Notes: generated by a model not told the origin, from the letters alone. A DNA stretch of 64,000 bases from Streptomyces sp. NBC_00414 (GCF_036038375.1 NZ_CP107935.1:4216001-4280000), one strand, 5' to 3'. Shown: positions 16,708-25,886, counted from the first letter of the stretch. A program made the numbers and translations.

Positions 16708-16900
16708 CCCGCTCGACCCGCACCGGCGAACAACGCCGGGCCGAGCGGACTCCGCCGAATCCGGCCTGCCCTCGTGGCCTCCGGAACCGGGGACCCAACC
16801 GATCCTGGGGTGAATCGGTCCTGCTTCCTCACGGGACGAAGGACCGTAGGGCAAACCTTCCGAAGCACTCGCCCGAACCCGACAGCTAACTCGGTAGGCG
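16708..16900 (+). ncRNA. ydaO-type (c-di-AMP) riboswitch upstream of NlpC/P60 gene
   Basis: Conserved blocks of the ydaO/yuaA class appear in the right order: a 5' stem CCGCTCG/CGAGCGG (about 16710-16747), GCCGAATCC (16754-16762), GGGGACCCA, GGGGTGAATC (16807-16816), and the hallmark 3' block CCGAACCCGACAGCTAACTC plus GGTAGGC (16873-16899). The coding sequence begins 23 bp later, with its GGAAGGAG ribosome site directly after the aptamer. The class senses cyclic di-AMP and, in actinobacteria, turns down resuscitation factors and wall hydrolases when the signal is high. Boundaries are approximate, particularly at the 5' end. Confidence 0.88.
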
Positions 16901-16922
16901 GATGACGGAAGGAGACGCCTTC

Positions 16923-18080
16923 GTGGCGCCACACCGCAAGTCGCGGCCCCCCACCATGGGCGTACGGACGCCGGCCCTCGCCACCGCGGCTCTGACCTCG
17001 GTGGCCCTGCTCTCCCAGACGGCGGACGCCTCGCCTGCCGCGGAGCCCAGGCCGAGCACGGAGGAAGTCCAGAAGAAGGTCGACGACCTCTACCAGCAGG
17101 CGGGTACGGCCACCGAGAAGTACAACGCGGCCAAGGAGAAGACCGCCAAGCAGCGCAAGCGCGTCGTCACGCTCCTCGACGACGTGGCGCAGCGCGCGGA
17201 GAAGCTCAACAGCGCGCGCGAGGCACTCGGGACGTTCGCCACCGCGCAGTACCGCACGGGAGCCTCGGCCCCCGACTCGGCCTCCCTCCTCCTCGCGGAC
17301 AACCCGCAGGACTACTTCGACCAGACCCAGCTGATGAACCGGCTGACCGCCCGCCAGAAGCAGGCCGTCGACGACTACGTCGCACAGCGGGCCGGCGCGT
17401 CGGAGAAGCGGCAGGAGGCGTCCGAGGGCCTGGAGGCGCTCACCACGACGCAGAGCACGCTGAAGACATCCAAGGCGGACGTCCAGCGGAAGCTCGCCGA
17501 GGCGCGCGAACTCCTTTCGAAGCTGACCGCCGAGGAGAAGGCCCGCCTCGCCGAGACCGAGCGGAAGAAGCAGGCCGAGGCCCGGCGCAAGGCGGACGAG
17601 CTGGCGCGGCAGCAGGCGGCCGACGCGGAGCGCCGCCGCAAGGAGACGGCGGCGCAGGGCACGGGAACCGCCACGGGTACGGGGACGGGTACGGGGACGG
17701 GAAGCACGCCGGGCTCCGACTCCACCTCCGGCACCAAGGCGGCCAAAGCGCTCGCCTTCGCCCGCGCCCAGATCGGCAAGCCGTACGTCTGGGGCGCGAG
17801 CGGCCCCGGTTCGTACGACTGCTCCGGTCTGACCCAGGCCGCCTGGAAGGCCGCCGGGGTGACCCTTCCGCGCACCACGTGGGACCAGGTCGAGACCGGC
17901 ACGACGGTCTCCGTGGACAGTGCCCAGCCCGGCGACCTCGTCTTCTTCTACGACGACATCAGCCACGTCGGCATCTACGTCGGCGACGGCATGATGATCC
18001 ACGCCCCGAAGCCGGGCGCGTACGTCCGCGAGGAGTCGATCTACTACATGCCGATCCACAGCGTGGTGCGGCCGGGCTAG
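16923..18080 (+). CDS. Secreted NlpC/P60 endopeptidase under c-di-AMP riboswitch
   Basis: 385 residues. Signal peptide 1-36 (core TALATAALTSVALLSQ-like, cleavage near ADA-SP). Then a long coiled coil (about 40-255, Lys/Glu/Ala-rich), a Gly/Thr repeat linker (GTGTATGTGTGTGTG) and a C-terminal NlpC/P60 domain. Catalytic Cys300 (YDCSGL), His348 (ISHVGIY) and third polar residue His360 (MIHAPKPG) are present. The family cuts D-gamma-Glu-diamino-acid bonds in peptidoglycan, and the architecture matches RipA-like hydrolases that need activation. The GTG at 16923 has GGAAGGAG 8 bases upstream, just downstream of the riboswitch. It is followed by a strong terminator and then a paralogue. Confidence 0.92.
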   Translation: MAPHRKSRPPTMGVRTPALATAALTSVALLSQTADASPAAEPRPSTEEVQKKVDDLYQQAGTATEKYNAAKEKTAKQRKRVVTLLDDVAQRAEKLNSAREALGTFATAQYRTGASAPDSASLLLADNPQDYFDQTQLMNRLTARQKQAVDDYVAQRAGASEKRQEASEGLEALTTTQSTLKTSKADVQRKLAEARELLSKLTAEEKARLAETERKKQAEARRKADELARQQAADAERRRKETAAQGTGTATGTGTGTGTGSTPGSDSTSGTKAAKALAFARAQIGKPYVWGASGPGSYDCSGLTQAAWKAAGVTLPRTTWDQVETGTTVSVDSAQPGDLVFFYDDISHVGIYVGDGMMIHAPKPGAYVREESIYYMPIHSVVRPG

Positions 18081-18518
18081 GCGCCCACCCGCATCCGGAC
18101 GGGGTACGGCACGTGTGTGCCGTACCCCGTCCGCGTTCCGGGGCGGCCCCCGGGCCGGGCCCATAGCACCGTCGCGCGCGCCGCTCCCCCACAACGCGCC
18201 CATCGGTCACCCCACCACGCCAAGTCGGTGGCAGCGGGCCCGGATCACGGTCGTACCCGGTCAGCTCATGGCCGAGTGGCACCACTTCCGTACATGCCGT
18301 TACCACCGGCGCGTCGCGAGGTTTAGCGTCCTTCCCCAGGTGACCGGCTCCCCACCACAACCGCCCGGGCCAGGGCGGCAGTCGGCACCACCGCCCGAAG
18401 TCCGGCGGCGGTCCGCTCCCCCTGTGCGGGCCGCCGCCGGACGTGCAACCAGCCCCTGGAACCGCCGCCGGGGCGCACCAGCGCCCCGGCGGCCGTACGG
18501 AAGGAACGTGGAACGCAC
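18081..18518. other. Gap between two NlpC/P60 genes; no gene, no second riboswitch
   Basis: 438 bp. Apart from the terminator at 18096-18133 I see no gene. I searched for ydaO blocks (GCCGAA..., CAGCTAAC...) before the second NlpC/P60 gene and found none, so the two paralogues appear to be regulated differently. Confidence 0.5.
18096..18133 (+). terminator. Strong intrinsic terminator after the first NlpC/P60 gene
   Basis: Perfect 17-bp stem CGGACGGGGTACGGCAC / GTGCCGTACCCCGTCCG with a GTGT loop, 15 bp after the stop codon. No T-tract follows, which is usual for Streptomyces terminators. Confidence 0.85.
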
Positions 18519-19580
18519 GTGGCAGCGCACCGCAAGCCCAGACAGCGCTCACTCGGCGGCGGTACGGCCCGCACCGCCTTCACCATCGCCCTCGCGGGCG
18601 CGGCGAGTGCGACCGGGTTCGACGGGACGGGGGTGGCCGCACCCGATCTGACGCCGGCCCAGGTGAAGGCGAAGGTCGACAAGCTCTACCAGGAGGCGGA
18701 GGTCGCCACCGAGAAGTACAACGGTGCGAAGGAGAGGTCCACGAAGGCCACCGACCGGCTCGGCACGCTGCAGGACGAGGCGGCGCGCAAGACGGCACGG
18801 CTCAACTCCGAGCGGGACGCGCTCGGTTCGCTGGCGACGGCGCAGTACCGGGGCGGGGGCATCGATCCCTCGCTGGCGCTGATGCTCTCCTCGGACCCCG
18901 ATCAGTACCTGGACGGCGCCGCGTTCGCCGAGCGGGCCGGCGACCGGCAGGCCTCTTCGGTCTCCCGTGTACGCACACAGCTGCGCGACATCGATCAGTT
19001 GCGCGGCGCCGCGCACATCGAACTCACCTCGCTGAAGGCGCGGCAGGCGGATCTGAAGCGGCACAAGAAGACGGTCACCGGCAAGCTCGGCGAGGCGCGC
19101 CGGCTGCTGTCACGGCTGTCGGACGAGGAACGGGCCCGCATCGGCGCGGACGACCCGGACACCGCACGCGCCTCGCGCTCCGGTACGGCCCCCCGCGGCC
19201 TCGGTGCGGGCTCATCCACGACCGCCCCCGACTCCCGGGCGGCAGCGGCGGTCTCGTACGCCTACGGGAAGCTCGGCAGCCCGTACGTGTGGGGTGCCAC
19301 AGGGCCCGACGCCTTCGACTGCTCGGGGCTGATGCAGGCCGCGTACCGCTCCGCGGGCATCTCGCTGCCCCGCACGACGTACGCGCAGATCAACGCGGGC
19401 CAACGCGTCTCCCGGTCCCAGCTCCAGCCCGGTGACCTGGTGTTCTTCTACTCGGGCATCAGCCACGTGGGGATGTACGTGGGCAACGGGCAGATGGTGC
19501 ACGCCCCCAACCCGTCGGCGCCGGTACGGGTGGCCCCGATCGACGAGATGCCGTTCGCCGGGGCCACGCGGGTGGCGTGA
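18519..19580 (+). CDS. Secreted NlpC/P60 endopeptidase (paralogue)
   Basis: 353 residues, a paralogue of the preceding gene. Signal peptide about 1-42, then coiled coil (about 48-215), a short linker, and NlpC/P60 domain 240-353. Cys268 (FDCSGL), His316 (ISHVGMY) and His328 (MVHAPNP) have the same spacing as in the neighbour (48 and 12 residues). The GTG at 18519 has GGAAGGAAC upstream with a rather long spacer. Unlike its neighbour it has no visible c-di-AMP riboswitch, and it sits behind a terminator, so it is probably transcribed from its own promoter. Peptidoglycan endopeptidase outside the cell membrane. Confidence 0.9.
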   Translation: MAAHRKPRQRSLGGGTARTAFTIALAGAASATGFDGTGVAAPDLTPAQVKAKVDKLYQEAEVATEKYNGAKERSTKATDRLGTLQDEAARKTARLNSERDALGSLATAQYRGGGIDPSLALMLSSDPDQYLDGAAFAERAGDRQASSVSRVRTQLRDIDQLRGAAHIELTSLKARQADLKRHKKTVTGKLGEARRLLSRLSDEERARIGADDPDTARASRSGTAPRGLGAGSSTTAPDSRAAAAVSYAYGKLGSPYVWGATGPDAFDCSGLMQAAYRSAGISLPRTTYAQINAGQRVSRSQLQPGDLVFFYSGISHVGMYVGNGQMVHAPNPSAPVRVAPIDEMPFAGATRVA

Positions 19581-19674
19581 GACCCCGACAGCGCGTACGC
19601 CACCGTCGGGCGCCGTCGACCGCCCGGCCCGGCTCCAGCACACGACGGGCGGGGACGCCCCGGCCCACGGCGCC

Positions 19675-20469
19675 CTAGACCAGCCTTCGCGCCGTCGCCC
19701 ACCGTGTCAGCTCATGGCGGTTGGAGAGCTGGAGCTTCCTCAGGACCGCCGAGACATGGGACTCGACCGTCTTGACGGAGATGAAGAGCTGCTTGGCGAT
19801 CTCCTTGTACGCGTACCCGCGGGCGATGAGGCGCAGGACCTCCCGCTCGCGCTGGGTGAGGCGGTCGAGGTCCTCGTCGACGGGCGGGGCGTCCGTGGAG
19901 GCGAAGGCGTCGAGGACGAAGCCGGCCAGGCGGGGCGAGAAGACGGCGTCGCCGTCCTGGACACGGAAGACGGAGTCGACGAGATCCGTGCCGGTGATCG
20001 TCTTCGTCACATAGCCTCGGGCACCGCCGCGGATCACACCGATGACGTCCTCCGCCGCGTCCGACACGGACAGCGCGAGGAACCGGACCGGCTGCTCGGG
20101 GTCGGCCATCAACGGCGAGCAGCGGCGCAGGACTTCGACCCCGCCGCCGCCGGGGAGGTGGACGTCGAGGAGGACGACCTCGGGGCGGGTCGCCGTGATG
20201 ACCGTGACCGCCTGGTCGACGTCCGCGGCCTCGCCGACCACCTCGACGCCGGTCCGCTCGGTCTGCCCGATCTCCGCCTGGACTCCGGTACGGAACATGC
20301 GGTGGTCGTCGACGAGCACCACGCGCACCCGCCGCCCGGGCGCGGAACCGGCCGGGTCCCCGGCCGAGTTCGTGTCCGGCGCACCGGCGCCCGCACCGGC
20401 CGCGCCGCCGTTCGGCCCGACCGATCCGGCCGGGCCGGCCGCTCCGGTCGGTTCGTTCGCGTCGCTCAT
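19675..20469 (-). CDS. NarL/LuxR-family response regulator of PspC-type two-component system
   Basis: 264 residues. A Gly/Ala/Pro-rich N-terminal extension of about 45 residues precedes a receiver domain (D54, D55, phospho-acceptor D102 in LLDVHLPG, Lys in YVTKTITG), then a LuxR-type helix-turn-helix (about 200-260, LTQREREVLRLIARGY, SVKTVESHV). The ATG at 20469 overlaps the TGA of the kinase gene by 4 bp (ATGA), so the two are coupled. DNA targets cannot be read from the sequence, but the divergent PspC gene upstream of the kinase is a natural candidate. Confidence 0.92.
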   Translation of the reverse strand: MSDANEPTGAAGPAGSVGPNGGAAGAGAGAPDTNSAGDPAGSAPGRRVRVVLVDDHRMFRTGVQAEIGQTERTGVEVVGEAADVDQAVTVITATRPEVVLLDVHLPGGGGVEVLRRCSPLMADPEQPVRFLALSVSDAAEDVIGVIRGGARGYVTKTITGTDLVDSVFRVQDGDAVFSPRLAGFVLDAFASTDAPPVDEDLDRLTQREREVLRLIARGYAYKEIAKQLFISVKTVESHVSAVLRKLQLSNRHELTRWATARRLV

Positions 20470-21785
20470 GTCTCCGCCCTCTCCATCTCCAGCTCGACCT
20501 CTGTGCCGCCGTCCGGCACCGCGCGCAGCCTGGCGGTACCGCCGTTGCGCTCCATGCGGCCGATGATCGATTCTCTGACGCCCATGCGGTCGGCGGGTAT
20601 CGAGTCCAGATCGAATCCGGGACCGCGGTCCCGGACCGACACGAAGACGGTCCTTCCCTCGACCTCGGCGAAGACCTGTACCGCGCCGCCCTCGCCACCG
20701 TACTTGGCCGCGTTCACCATGGCTTCCCTCGCGGCCTGCATCTGGGCCCCGGTCCTGTCGTCGAGAGGGCAGTCGCCGACGACCACGACCTCGATGGGAA
20801 CCCCGTGCTTGTCCTCGACCTCCGCCGCGCTGCGCTTGACGGCCTCGGCGAGGGTGTCGGGCTCCTCCGCCTCGTCCTTGCCGGTGCCCTCCGGTTTGTA
20901 GAGCCAGTTGCGCAGGTCACGCTCCTGGGCGCGGGCGAGGCGTCGGACCTCGCTCGCGTTCTCCGCGTTGCGCTGTATCAGCGTGAGGGTGTGCAGCACC
21001 GAGTCGTGGACGTGCGCGGCGACCTCGGCCCGCTCCTGGGCGCGGATGCGCATCAGGCGCTCCTCGGAGAGGTCCTGCGTCATGCGCACGAGATACGGAC
21101 CGGCCAGCAGCGCTATCCCGACGAGGACGGCGAGCGCGGCCTGCAGGACCGAACCGAGGTGGGCGGCGGAGCCCTGCAGGACGAATATCCCGGAGACTCC
21201 CGCGGCGACGAGCAGGACACCGGCCGCGGAGCGGAGCAGGGTGATCGTGCGCTTGCGGCGGCCGACCTCCATCCAGCGGGCCCGTCGCGCGTTGTCCGCC
21301 TGGCGCCAGACCAGGGCCACGCCCGCGCCGACGAGGACGGTGGGCCAGAGGTAGGCCTTGGCGCCGCCGCTCAGATCCACGTTCCCCACGAAGATCAGGG
21401 CCACCACGACCATCGCGAGCAGCGCGACGATCTGGCCCTTGTCGGGCTTGCGGGCCACGAGCCTGCGGCGGCCGTCGGGGGCGGTCTCGGTGGCGAGGGC
21501 GGGGGGCCTCTCGGCGTCCACGCCGCCGACTCCGAGAGGGACGAAGAACCAGAACGCCGCGTACAGCAGGGCGCCCAGGCCGTCCGACATGAACAGGCCC
21601 GCGAAGATCAGCCGCAGCCAGATCACGGGCAGGCCGAGATGCCCGGCGAGCCCCCGCGCCACGCCCCCGAGCCAGCGTCCGTCGCTGCTGCGGTAGAGCT
21701 TGCGCGGAGGCCGCGGGTCCTCGACGGTCAGGGCTGCGGCGTCCGGCATGCCATCGATGTTCACATGCCGGGCCCCGCCGGGCAT
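20466..21785 (-). CDS. Sensor histidine kinase with N-terminal PspC domain
   Basis: 439 residues. A PspC domain (about 28-88: KLYRSSDGRWLGGVARGLAG) is followed by about four to five membrane segments up to 235, then a HisKA_3-type dimerisation helix with H260 (AHVHDSVLHTL) and a HATPase domain with N-box EAMVNAAKYGG and G-box GPGFDLD. It should phosphorylate the coupled response regulator. PspC modules bind membrane-stress proteins in the phage-shock response, so an envelope-stress role is likely. Start uncertain: ATG 21785 is used, but in-frame GTG 21764 and ATG 21749 are possible, and none has a strong ribosome site. Divergent from a PspC protein gene. Confidence 0.9.
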   Translation of the reverse strand: MPGGARHVNIDGMPDAAALTVEDPRPPRKLYRSSDGRWLGGVARGLAGHLGLPVIWLRLIFAGLFMSDGLGALLYAAFWFFVPLGVGGVDAERPPALATETAPDGRRRLVARKPDKGQIVALLAMVVVALIFVGNVDLSGGAKAYLWPTVLVGAGVALVWRQADNARRARWMEVGRRKRTITLLRSAAGVLLVAAGVSGIFVLQGSAAHLGSVLQAALAVLVGIALLAGPYLVRMTQDLSEERLMRIRAQERAEVAAHVHDSVLHTLTLIQRNAENASEVRRLARAQERDLRNWLYKPEGTGKDEAEEPDTLAEAVKRSAAEVEDKHGVPIEVVVVGDCPLDDRTGAQMQAAREAMVNAAKYGGEGGAVQVFAEVEGRTVFVSVRDRGPGFDLDSIPADRMGVRESIIGRMERNGGTARLRAVPDGGTEVELEMERAET

Positions 21786-21922
21786 CAGGGTCGACCCCCG
21801 AGACTCCCCTGATCTTCGAACCCGGCCCCGAACGGCATGAGGGTCGCGCCGGGGTGGATTTCAGGGTTCGGCCAGGGTCGTTCCGACTGCCGCCGGGCCG
21901 TCTCGGCCGTCACCATGGACGT

Positions 21923-23458
21923 ATGAGCGATCAGCAGCACGCCTCGGCGCATCCGGGACCCGGGCCGGACCCCGGCCCCGGTCCTGGCCCGGGCCCGAGC
22001 GCGGGCCAAGACCCGGGTGCCGGGCCGCGGGACTCCGTGCCCGCGGCGGACTCCGTGCCCCCGGCGGACGCCCCGGCGCCCGCCGCCGGTGAGGAGCCGC
22101 GTGCGCCCGGGGGAAGGAGCGCGCACGAGGACCCGCTGACGCCCGAGGAGCCGGTGGCGCCCGAGGTCCCGCGCGGGTTCCGGCGCGACCGGCGGCACAA
22201 ACTGCTGGGCGGTGTGTGCGCGGGGCTCGGGCGGCAGTGCGACATGGACCCGGTGATCTTCCGGATCGTGCTCGCGGTGCTCTCCGCGATCGGCGGCCTC
22301 GGCCTGATCTTCTACGGCTTCGCCTGGCTCTTCGTCGCGTACGACGACGACGAGGAGAACGAGGTGCGCAAGCTCCTCACCGGCCGCGTCGACGGCCAGG
22401 CGCTGGCGGGCGTGCTGTTCGCCCTGGTCGGCTGCGGTGTGTTCCTCTCCATGCTGAACAACGCGAGCGTGCTCACCTTCGCGGCGACGCTCTCGCTGCT
22501 CCTCGCGGGCGCCGGCTACTGGTCGCGGCAGCGCACCGACGTCCCCGACCCGTCCCCCAGCTCCCGGGTGCGCCCGGGCCGGGGAAGCCCCATCGCCGCG
22601 CAGGCCGTCGCCGACGCTCCGCCCGAGGCGCAGGCACCGCCCGTGCCCGCCGCCTTCCCCTCCTGGTGGCGGGAGCCCATCGTCAAGGACGGGACGTACG
22701 AGGGCGGCACGGGCTATCTGTGGGGCCCCAAGGGCACACGGGACCGGGACATCGCGGCGGCGATCACCATCGCGCAGGGCGGCGGCACCGACCGGGGCAT
22801 ACCGACGCGGGACGCCAAGCCGCGCGGCCCCAGCGGGATCGGTGGCCGGGTGTTCCTGCTCGCCTTCCTCGCGGGCGCGATCGGTACGCGCCTGACCTGG
22901 GACGAGCGGACGTTCGGCGCCAGCCTGCAGACCGGGCTGGCCTGTGCGCTCGCCGTGTTCGGCCTGGGCATAGCGGTCAGCTCGTTCCGTGGGCGTACGG
23001 GAGCGGGGACGATCTTCCTCGCGATCGTCACGGCGGGGCTGCTGGCGTGCTCGGCGGTGCTGCCGAAGGACATCACCACCCACTGGGAGCGAGTGGACTG
23101 GTCGCCGGCCACGGTGGCCGCCGTACAGGAGCAGTACGACCTCGGCACGGGCGTCGGCACGCTCGATCTCAGCCGGATCGACCTCGGCAGGGGCCGGACC
23201 GTGACGACGAACGCCGAGGTGGGCATGGGCCGGCTCAAGGTCGTCGTACCGAAGGACGCGACGGTGCGGCTGACCGTCGAAGTGGGCGTCGGCGACATCC
23301 AGTTGCCCGGTGACGACAAGCAGGACGTGGACGTGGCTCCCGGCAAGCACAAGGAACTGACACTCACGCCCGCGGACGGGAGCAAGGACGGCGGCACGCT
23401 CGACCTCACTCTCGAAGTCGGCGTCGGACAGGCGGAGATGGCCCGTGCTGCGTCATGA
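21923..23458 (+). CDS. PspC-domain multi-spanning membrane protein
   Basis: 511 residues. A Pro/Gly-rich disordered N-terminus (repeated PGPDPGPG-like units, 1-85) leads into a PspC domain (about 88-150: RDRRHKLLGGVCAGLGRQ), then about five membrane segments and a C-terminal beta-rich domain (GTGVGTLDLSRIDL, NAEVGMGRLKVVVP, VEVGVGDIQLPGD) that resembles the bactofilin/LiaF-like toast-rack tails of PspC proteins. Likely a membrane-stress sensor or effector. Divergent from the PspC-type histidine kinase, 137 bp apart. The ATG at 21923 is used; an ATG at 21914 runs into a stop in its own frame. The stop overlaps the next gene by 14 bp. Confidence 0.88.
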   Translation: MSDQQHASAHPGPGPDPGPGPGPGPSAGQDPGAGPRDSVPAADSVPPADAPAPAAGEEPRAPGGRSAHEDPLTPEEPVAPEVPRGFRRDRRHKLLGGVCAGLGRQCDMDPVIFRIVLAVLSAIGGLGLIFYGFAWLFVAYDDDEENEVRKLLTGRVDGQALAGVLFALVGCGVFLSMLNNASVLTFAATLSLLLAGAGYWSRQRTDVPDPSPSSRVRPGRGSPIAAQAVADAPPEAQAPPVPAAFPSWWREPIVKDGTYEGGTGYLWGPKGTRDRDIAAAITIAQGGGTDRGIPTRDAKPRGPSGIGGRVFLLAFLAGAIGTRLTWDERTFGASLQTGLACALAVFGLGIAVSSFRGRTGAGTIFLAIVTAGLLACSAVLPKDITTHWERVDWSPATVAAVQEQYDLGTGVGTLDLSRIDLGRGRTVTTNAEVGMGRLKVVVPKDATVRLTVEVGVGDIQLPGDDKQDVDVAPGKHKELTLTPADGSKDGGTLDLTLEVGVGQAEMARAAS

Positions 23459-23684
23459 ATTCAAGCCGGGGCGGCTGGTGGCGGGCTTCTTCCTCACCCT
23501 CACGGGCGGCGTCTACGCCGGTGACGCGGGCGGCCTCTGGGAGACCCCGTGGTTCGCGGTGATCCCCCTCGTCACGGGAGGTCTGTGCCTGGCGGCTGTG
23601 ACGGGCAGCGTGTCCCACGGGATTCGGCGGCGCCACCGGCGCCGCGCGGTGCCCGCACACGACGGCACGGGCACCTCGGGCTGA
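23445..23684 (+). CDS. Small membrane protein of unknown function
   Basis: 79 residues. Two hydrophobic segments (about 11-30 VAGFFLTLTGGVYAG and 36-56 WFAVIPLVTGGLCLAAVTG) and a basic tail (GIRRRHRRR), so a two-span inner membrane protein with both ends probably cytoplasmic. The GTG at 23445 lies inside the 3' end of the PspC gene (14-bp overlap), with GGAG 7 bases upstream, implying co-translation with it. Probably an accessory part of the same PspC system. No named family recognised. Confidence 0.75.
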   Translation: MLRHEFKPGRLVAGFFLTLTGGVYAGDAGGLWETPWFAVIPLVTGGLCLAAVTGSVSHGIRRRHRRRAVPAHDGTGTSG

Positions 23685-23810
23685 GCACTGCCCCCACCCG
23701 GCTCGGGACCGGGCGGGTCGGTGACCTGCCCGGTAGGCGACGGGGGCCGGTGGCCTGTCCAGCAGGCGCGGCCGGTGCCTGCCCGGTGGGCGAAGCCGGG
23801 GCCCGCCCGC

Positions 23811-24344
23811 CTAGTAGGCGCCCGTCCTGCGCCTTCGGCGGGACCGGAGCATCGCGTCCACCGAGAACACGCCCGCTCCGGCGAGTACGAGGGGCAGCCA
23901 GGCCATCAGGTAGGGGAGGTCGTTGCCGTAGTAGTACGGGTCCGCGGCCCAGCTCATCGTGAGCCAGAGGCTGAGGGAGATCAGCGCCCCGCCGAACGCG
24001 GCGAGGCGGGCCAGCAGGCCGATCAGGGTGCCGATGCCCACCGCCAGCTCGCCGAAGGCGATGGCGTAGCCGAAGCCGACGGGGTTCTTGAGGGAGAGGT
24101 CGATGAGGGCGGGAATGGCCGACGAGTCACGGACCGCGCGCATCATGTCGCCGATCGAGCCCGCCCCGGAGTCGGACATGAACGCGCTGTCGGTGAGTTT
24201 GTCGATCCCCGCGTAGATGAAGGTGACGCCGAGGAAGACACGCAGGGGCAGCAGGGCGTACCGCGTGGCGGTGTCCCGCCAGTCGCCACCGCCGCCGTCG
24301 TCCGCGTATCCGGAGTGCGTGTCCATCCGCATGCCGTGAGCCAT
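23811..24344 (-). CDS. DoxX-family membrane protein
   Basis: 177 residues with four membrane segments typical of DoxX: LPLRVFLGVTFIYAGIDKL near residue 40, GYAIAFGELAVGIGTLIGLL, LAAFGGALISLSLWLTMSW and YLMAWLPLVLAGAGVFSVD. The family includes quinone-linked and redox-related membrane proteins of uncertain chemistry. The ATG at 24344 has GGAGGG close upstream; an in-frame start at 24365 is weaker. Monocistronic. Convergent with the small gene that ends at 23684. Confidence 0.88.
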   Translation of the reverse strand: MAHGMRMDTHSGYADDGGGGDWRDTATRYALLPLRVFLGVTFIYAGIDKLTDSAFMSDSGAGSIGDMMRAVRDSSAIPALIDLSLKNPVGFGYAIAFGELAVGIGTLIGLLARLAAFGGALISLSLWLTMSWAADPYYYGNDLPYLMAWLPLVLAGAGVFSVDAMLRSRRRRRTGAY

Positions 24345-24563
24345 GAGCCCTCCGCCACCTCTCAACCGCCGAACGGTTCACCCCTCAACAAGACAATACG
24401 TACGGCGGCCGGTCCTCGCTCAAGGGCGGACCCACAAATTTTCACCACGTCCACCCGAACATCCCCTTTGATCCCCTGAAGGGCGGGAATTCCCTGCGTG
24501 CACGCGGTCCCGCGGGGAGGGGCCGGTCGGGTGGTCGTCCGGCGCGGAGGCCGGAGGCGGCCG

Positions 24564-25886
24564 TCAGTCCGTCACGTCGATCTCCACACGGTTCGTCTCC
24601 ACACCCGCCGCGGTGACGACCTGTACCTCCACCCGCCCCGGCTCCACGTCCGCGGGCACCGGCACGGTGAGCACCGCGTCGGAGGGGTTGCTGAAACCGC
24701 CCGGCACCGGAACCAGCGGCACGTGCACGTGCACCGCGCCGATCCGCACCACCATCCGCGACAGCCGGTCCGCGCTCTGCGCGCCGGGCGGCACGAATCC
24801 GGCGCCCCGGATCTCGATGTCGTCGCCGGTCCTGATCGGCGCGTCCAGGTCGCCGGCCTCGCGCGAGCGGACGACCGAGAGGATCACCGGCCGGCCGCCC
24901 TCGGCGTACTTCGCGGCGACATAGGTGGCGGCCGAGATCAGAACCACCACGGCGAGCCCCCACGGCAGGTCCGGGAGCTGTTCGGGCCGCCGGGCCAGCC
25001 GTACCGCGGCGAACACGAGGGCGACGGCGCCCAGTACGGCGTACTGCGTGTCCGCGAAGCTGCCGCGTCCGGAGTCGTCGGTCAGCAGGTCGGCGGCGCG
25101 GGGCCGGTCGGCCCGTACCTTCTGCAGCCGCTGTCCGAGGACCCGCAGCCCCACCACCCGGCGCACCAGGACGGCGATCGCGCACACGACGGCGAGGACG
25201 GTCACGATGCCCGCGCCCCGGGCGAGTTCGAGCCCGGCGATCAGGGAGTCCCGCTCGGCGTGCGAGGACGCGCCGGCCAGCCGTCCCGCCAGCACCAGGA
25301 CCGCGTAGACGACGAACAGCACCCAGCCGCCGGCCACCACACGGGAGGTGGAGAGCCGGTTGTCCTCACCGATGACCGGTGCCAGCACTCCGCCGCGCGC
25401 CCGGTGGAACCACGAGGCCACGGTCAGCAGAGCGGCCACGACGACCGCCGCGAGCAGTCCCGCGGTGCGCGCGGACGTCCAGCCCGCCCCGATGGCGGTG
25501 AGCGTCTGCACCAGCAGCAGGACGACCACAAGAGCCCATACGGTCATGACGGTTCGCCGCCACACGAGGCCGAGCCAGACCTCCCCCTCGGCCCGGCCGC
25601 GTTCGGCGACGAGGTCCGCGGACTGGGTCAGCTCGTCCGACACCCACTGCCGCGAGGCCCCCGCCGAGTACGCGACCGCGGCCGGCAGCCCGTGTCCCGA
25701 CGCCAGTTCGTCCCGCTTGGAGAGGAACGCGGCGACGGCCCGCCGATGGCCCTCGCGTGCCCCGTGCGGACAGTCCCCGCAGGCGCAGCCGCCCTCGTGC
25801 CCGCCCCGACCGTGACCCCGGCCGGGGTCGAGCCCCGTGCCCTGTCCAGCCTCCTGCACCGCCACGCCCGTTGCCGCCTTCCGCAC
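24564..25886 (-). CDS. Multi-spanning membrane protein with C-terminal IPT/TIG-like domain
   Basis: About 440 residues. A short Cys-rich segment (GGCACGDCPHG) near residue 35 looks like a small metal site. It is followed by a helical region and about seven membrane segments (for example VWALVVVLLLVQTLTAIGAG, VVAGGWVLFVVYAVLVLAG), and a beta-rich C-terminus (GDDIEIRGAGFVPPGAQSAD to RVEIDVTD) that resembles IPT/TIG immunoglobulin-like folds. Start uncertain: GTG 25886 (VRKAATG) is used; GTG 25865 and a longer frame to 26030 are possible, but the longer form would cover the direct repeats upstream. Function unknown. Confidence 0.7.
   Translation of the reverse strand: MRKAATGVAVQEAGQGTGLDPGRGHGRGGHEGGCACGDCPHGAREGHRRAVAAFLSKRDELASGHGLPAAVAYSAGASRQWVSDELTQSADLVAERGRAEGEVWLGLVWRRTVMTVWALVVVLLLVQTLTAIGAGWTSARTAGLLAAVVVAALLTVASWFHRARGGVLAPVIGEDNRLSTSRVVAGGWVLFVVYAVLVLAGRLAGASSHAERDSLIAGLELARGAGIVTVLAVVCAIAVLVRRVVGLRVLGQRLQKVRADRPRAADLLTDDSGRGSFADTQYAVLGAVALVFAAVRLARRPEQLPDLPWGLAVVVLISAATYVAAKYAEGGRPVILSVVRSREAGDLDAPIRTGDDIEIRGAGFVPPGAQSADRLSRMVVRIGAVHVHVPLVPVPGGFSNPSDAVLTVPVPADVEPGRVEVQVVTAAGVETNRVEIDVTD

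Noticed and set aside
18081..18518. Second c-di-AMP riboswitch
   Set aside because: No GCCGAA, GGGGTGAATC or CAGCTAAC blocks in order.
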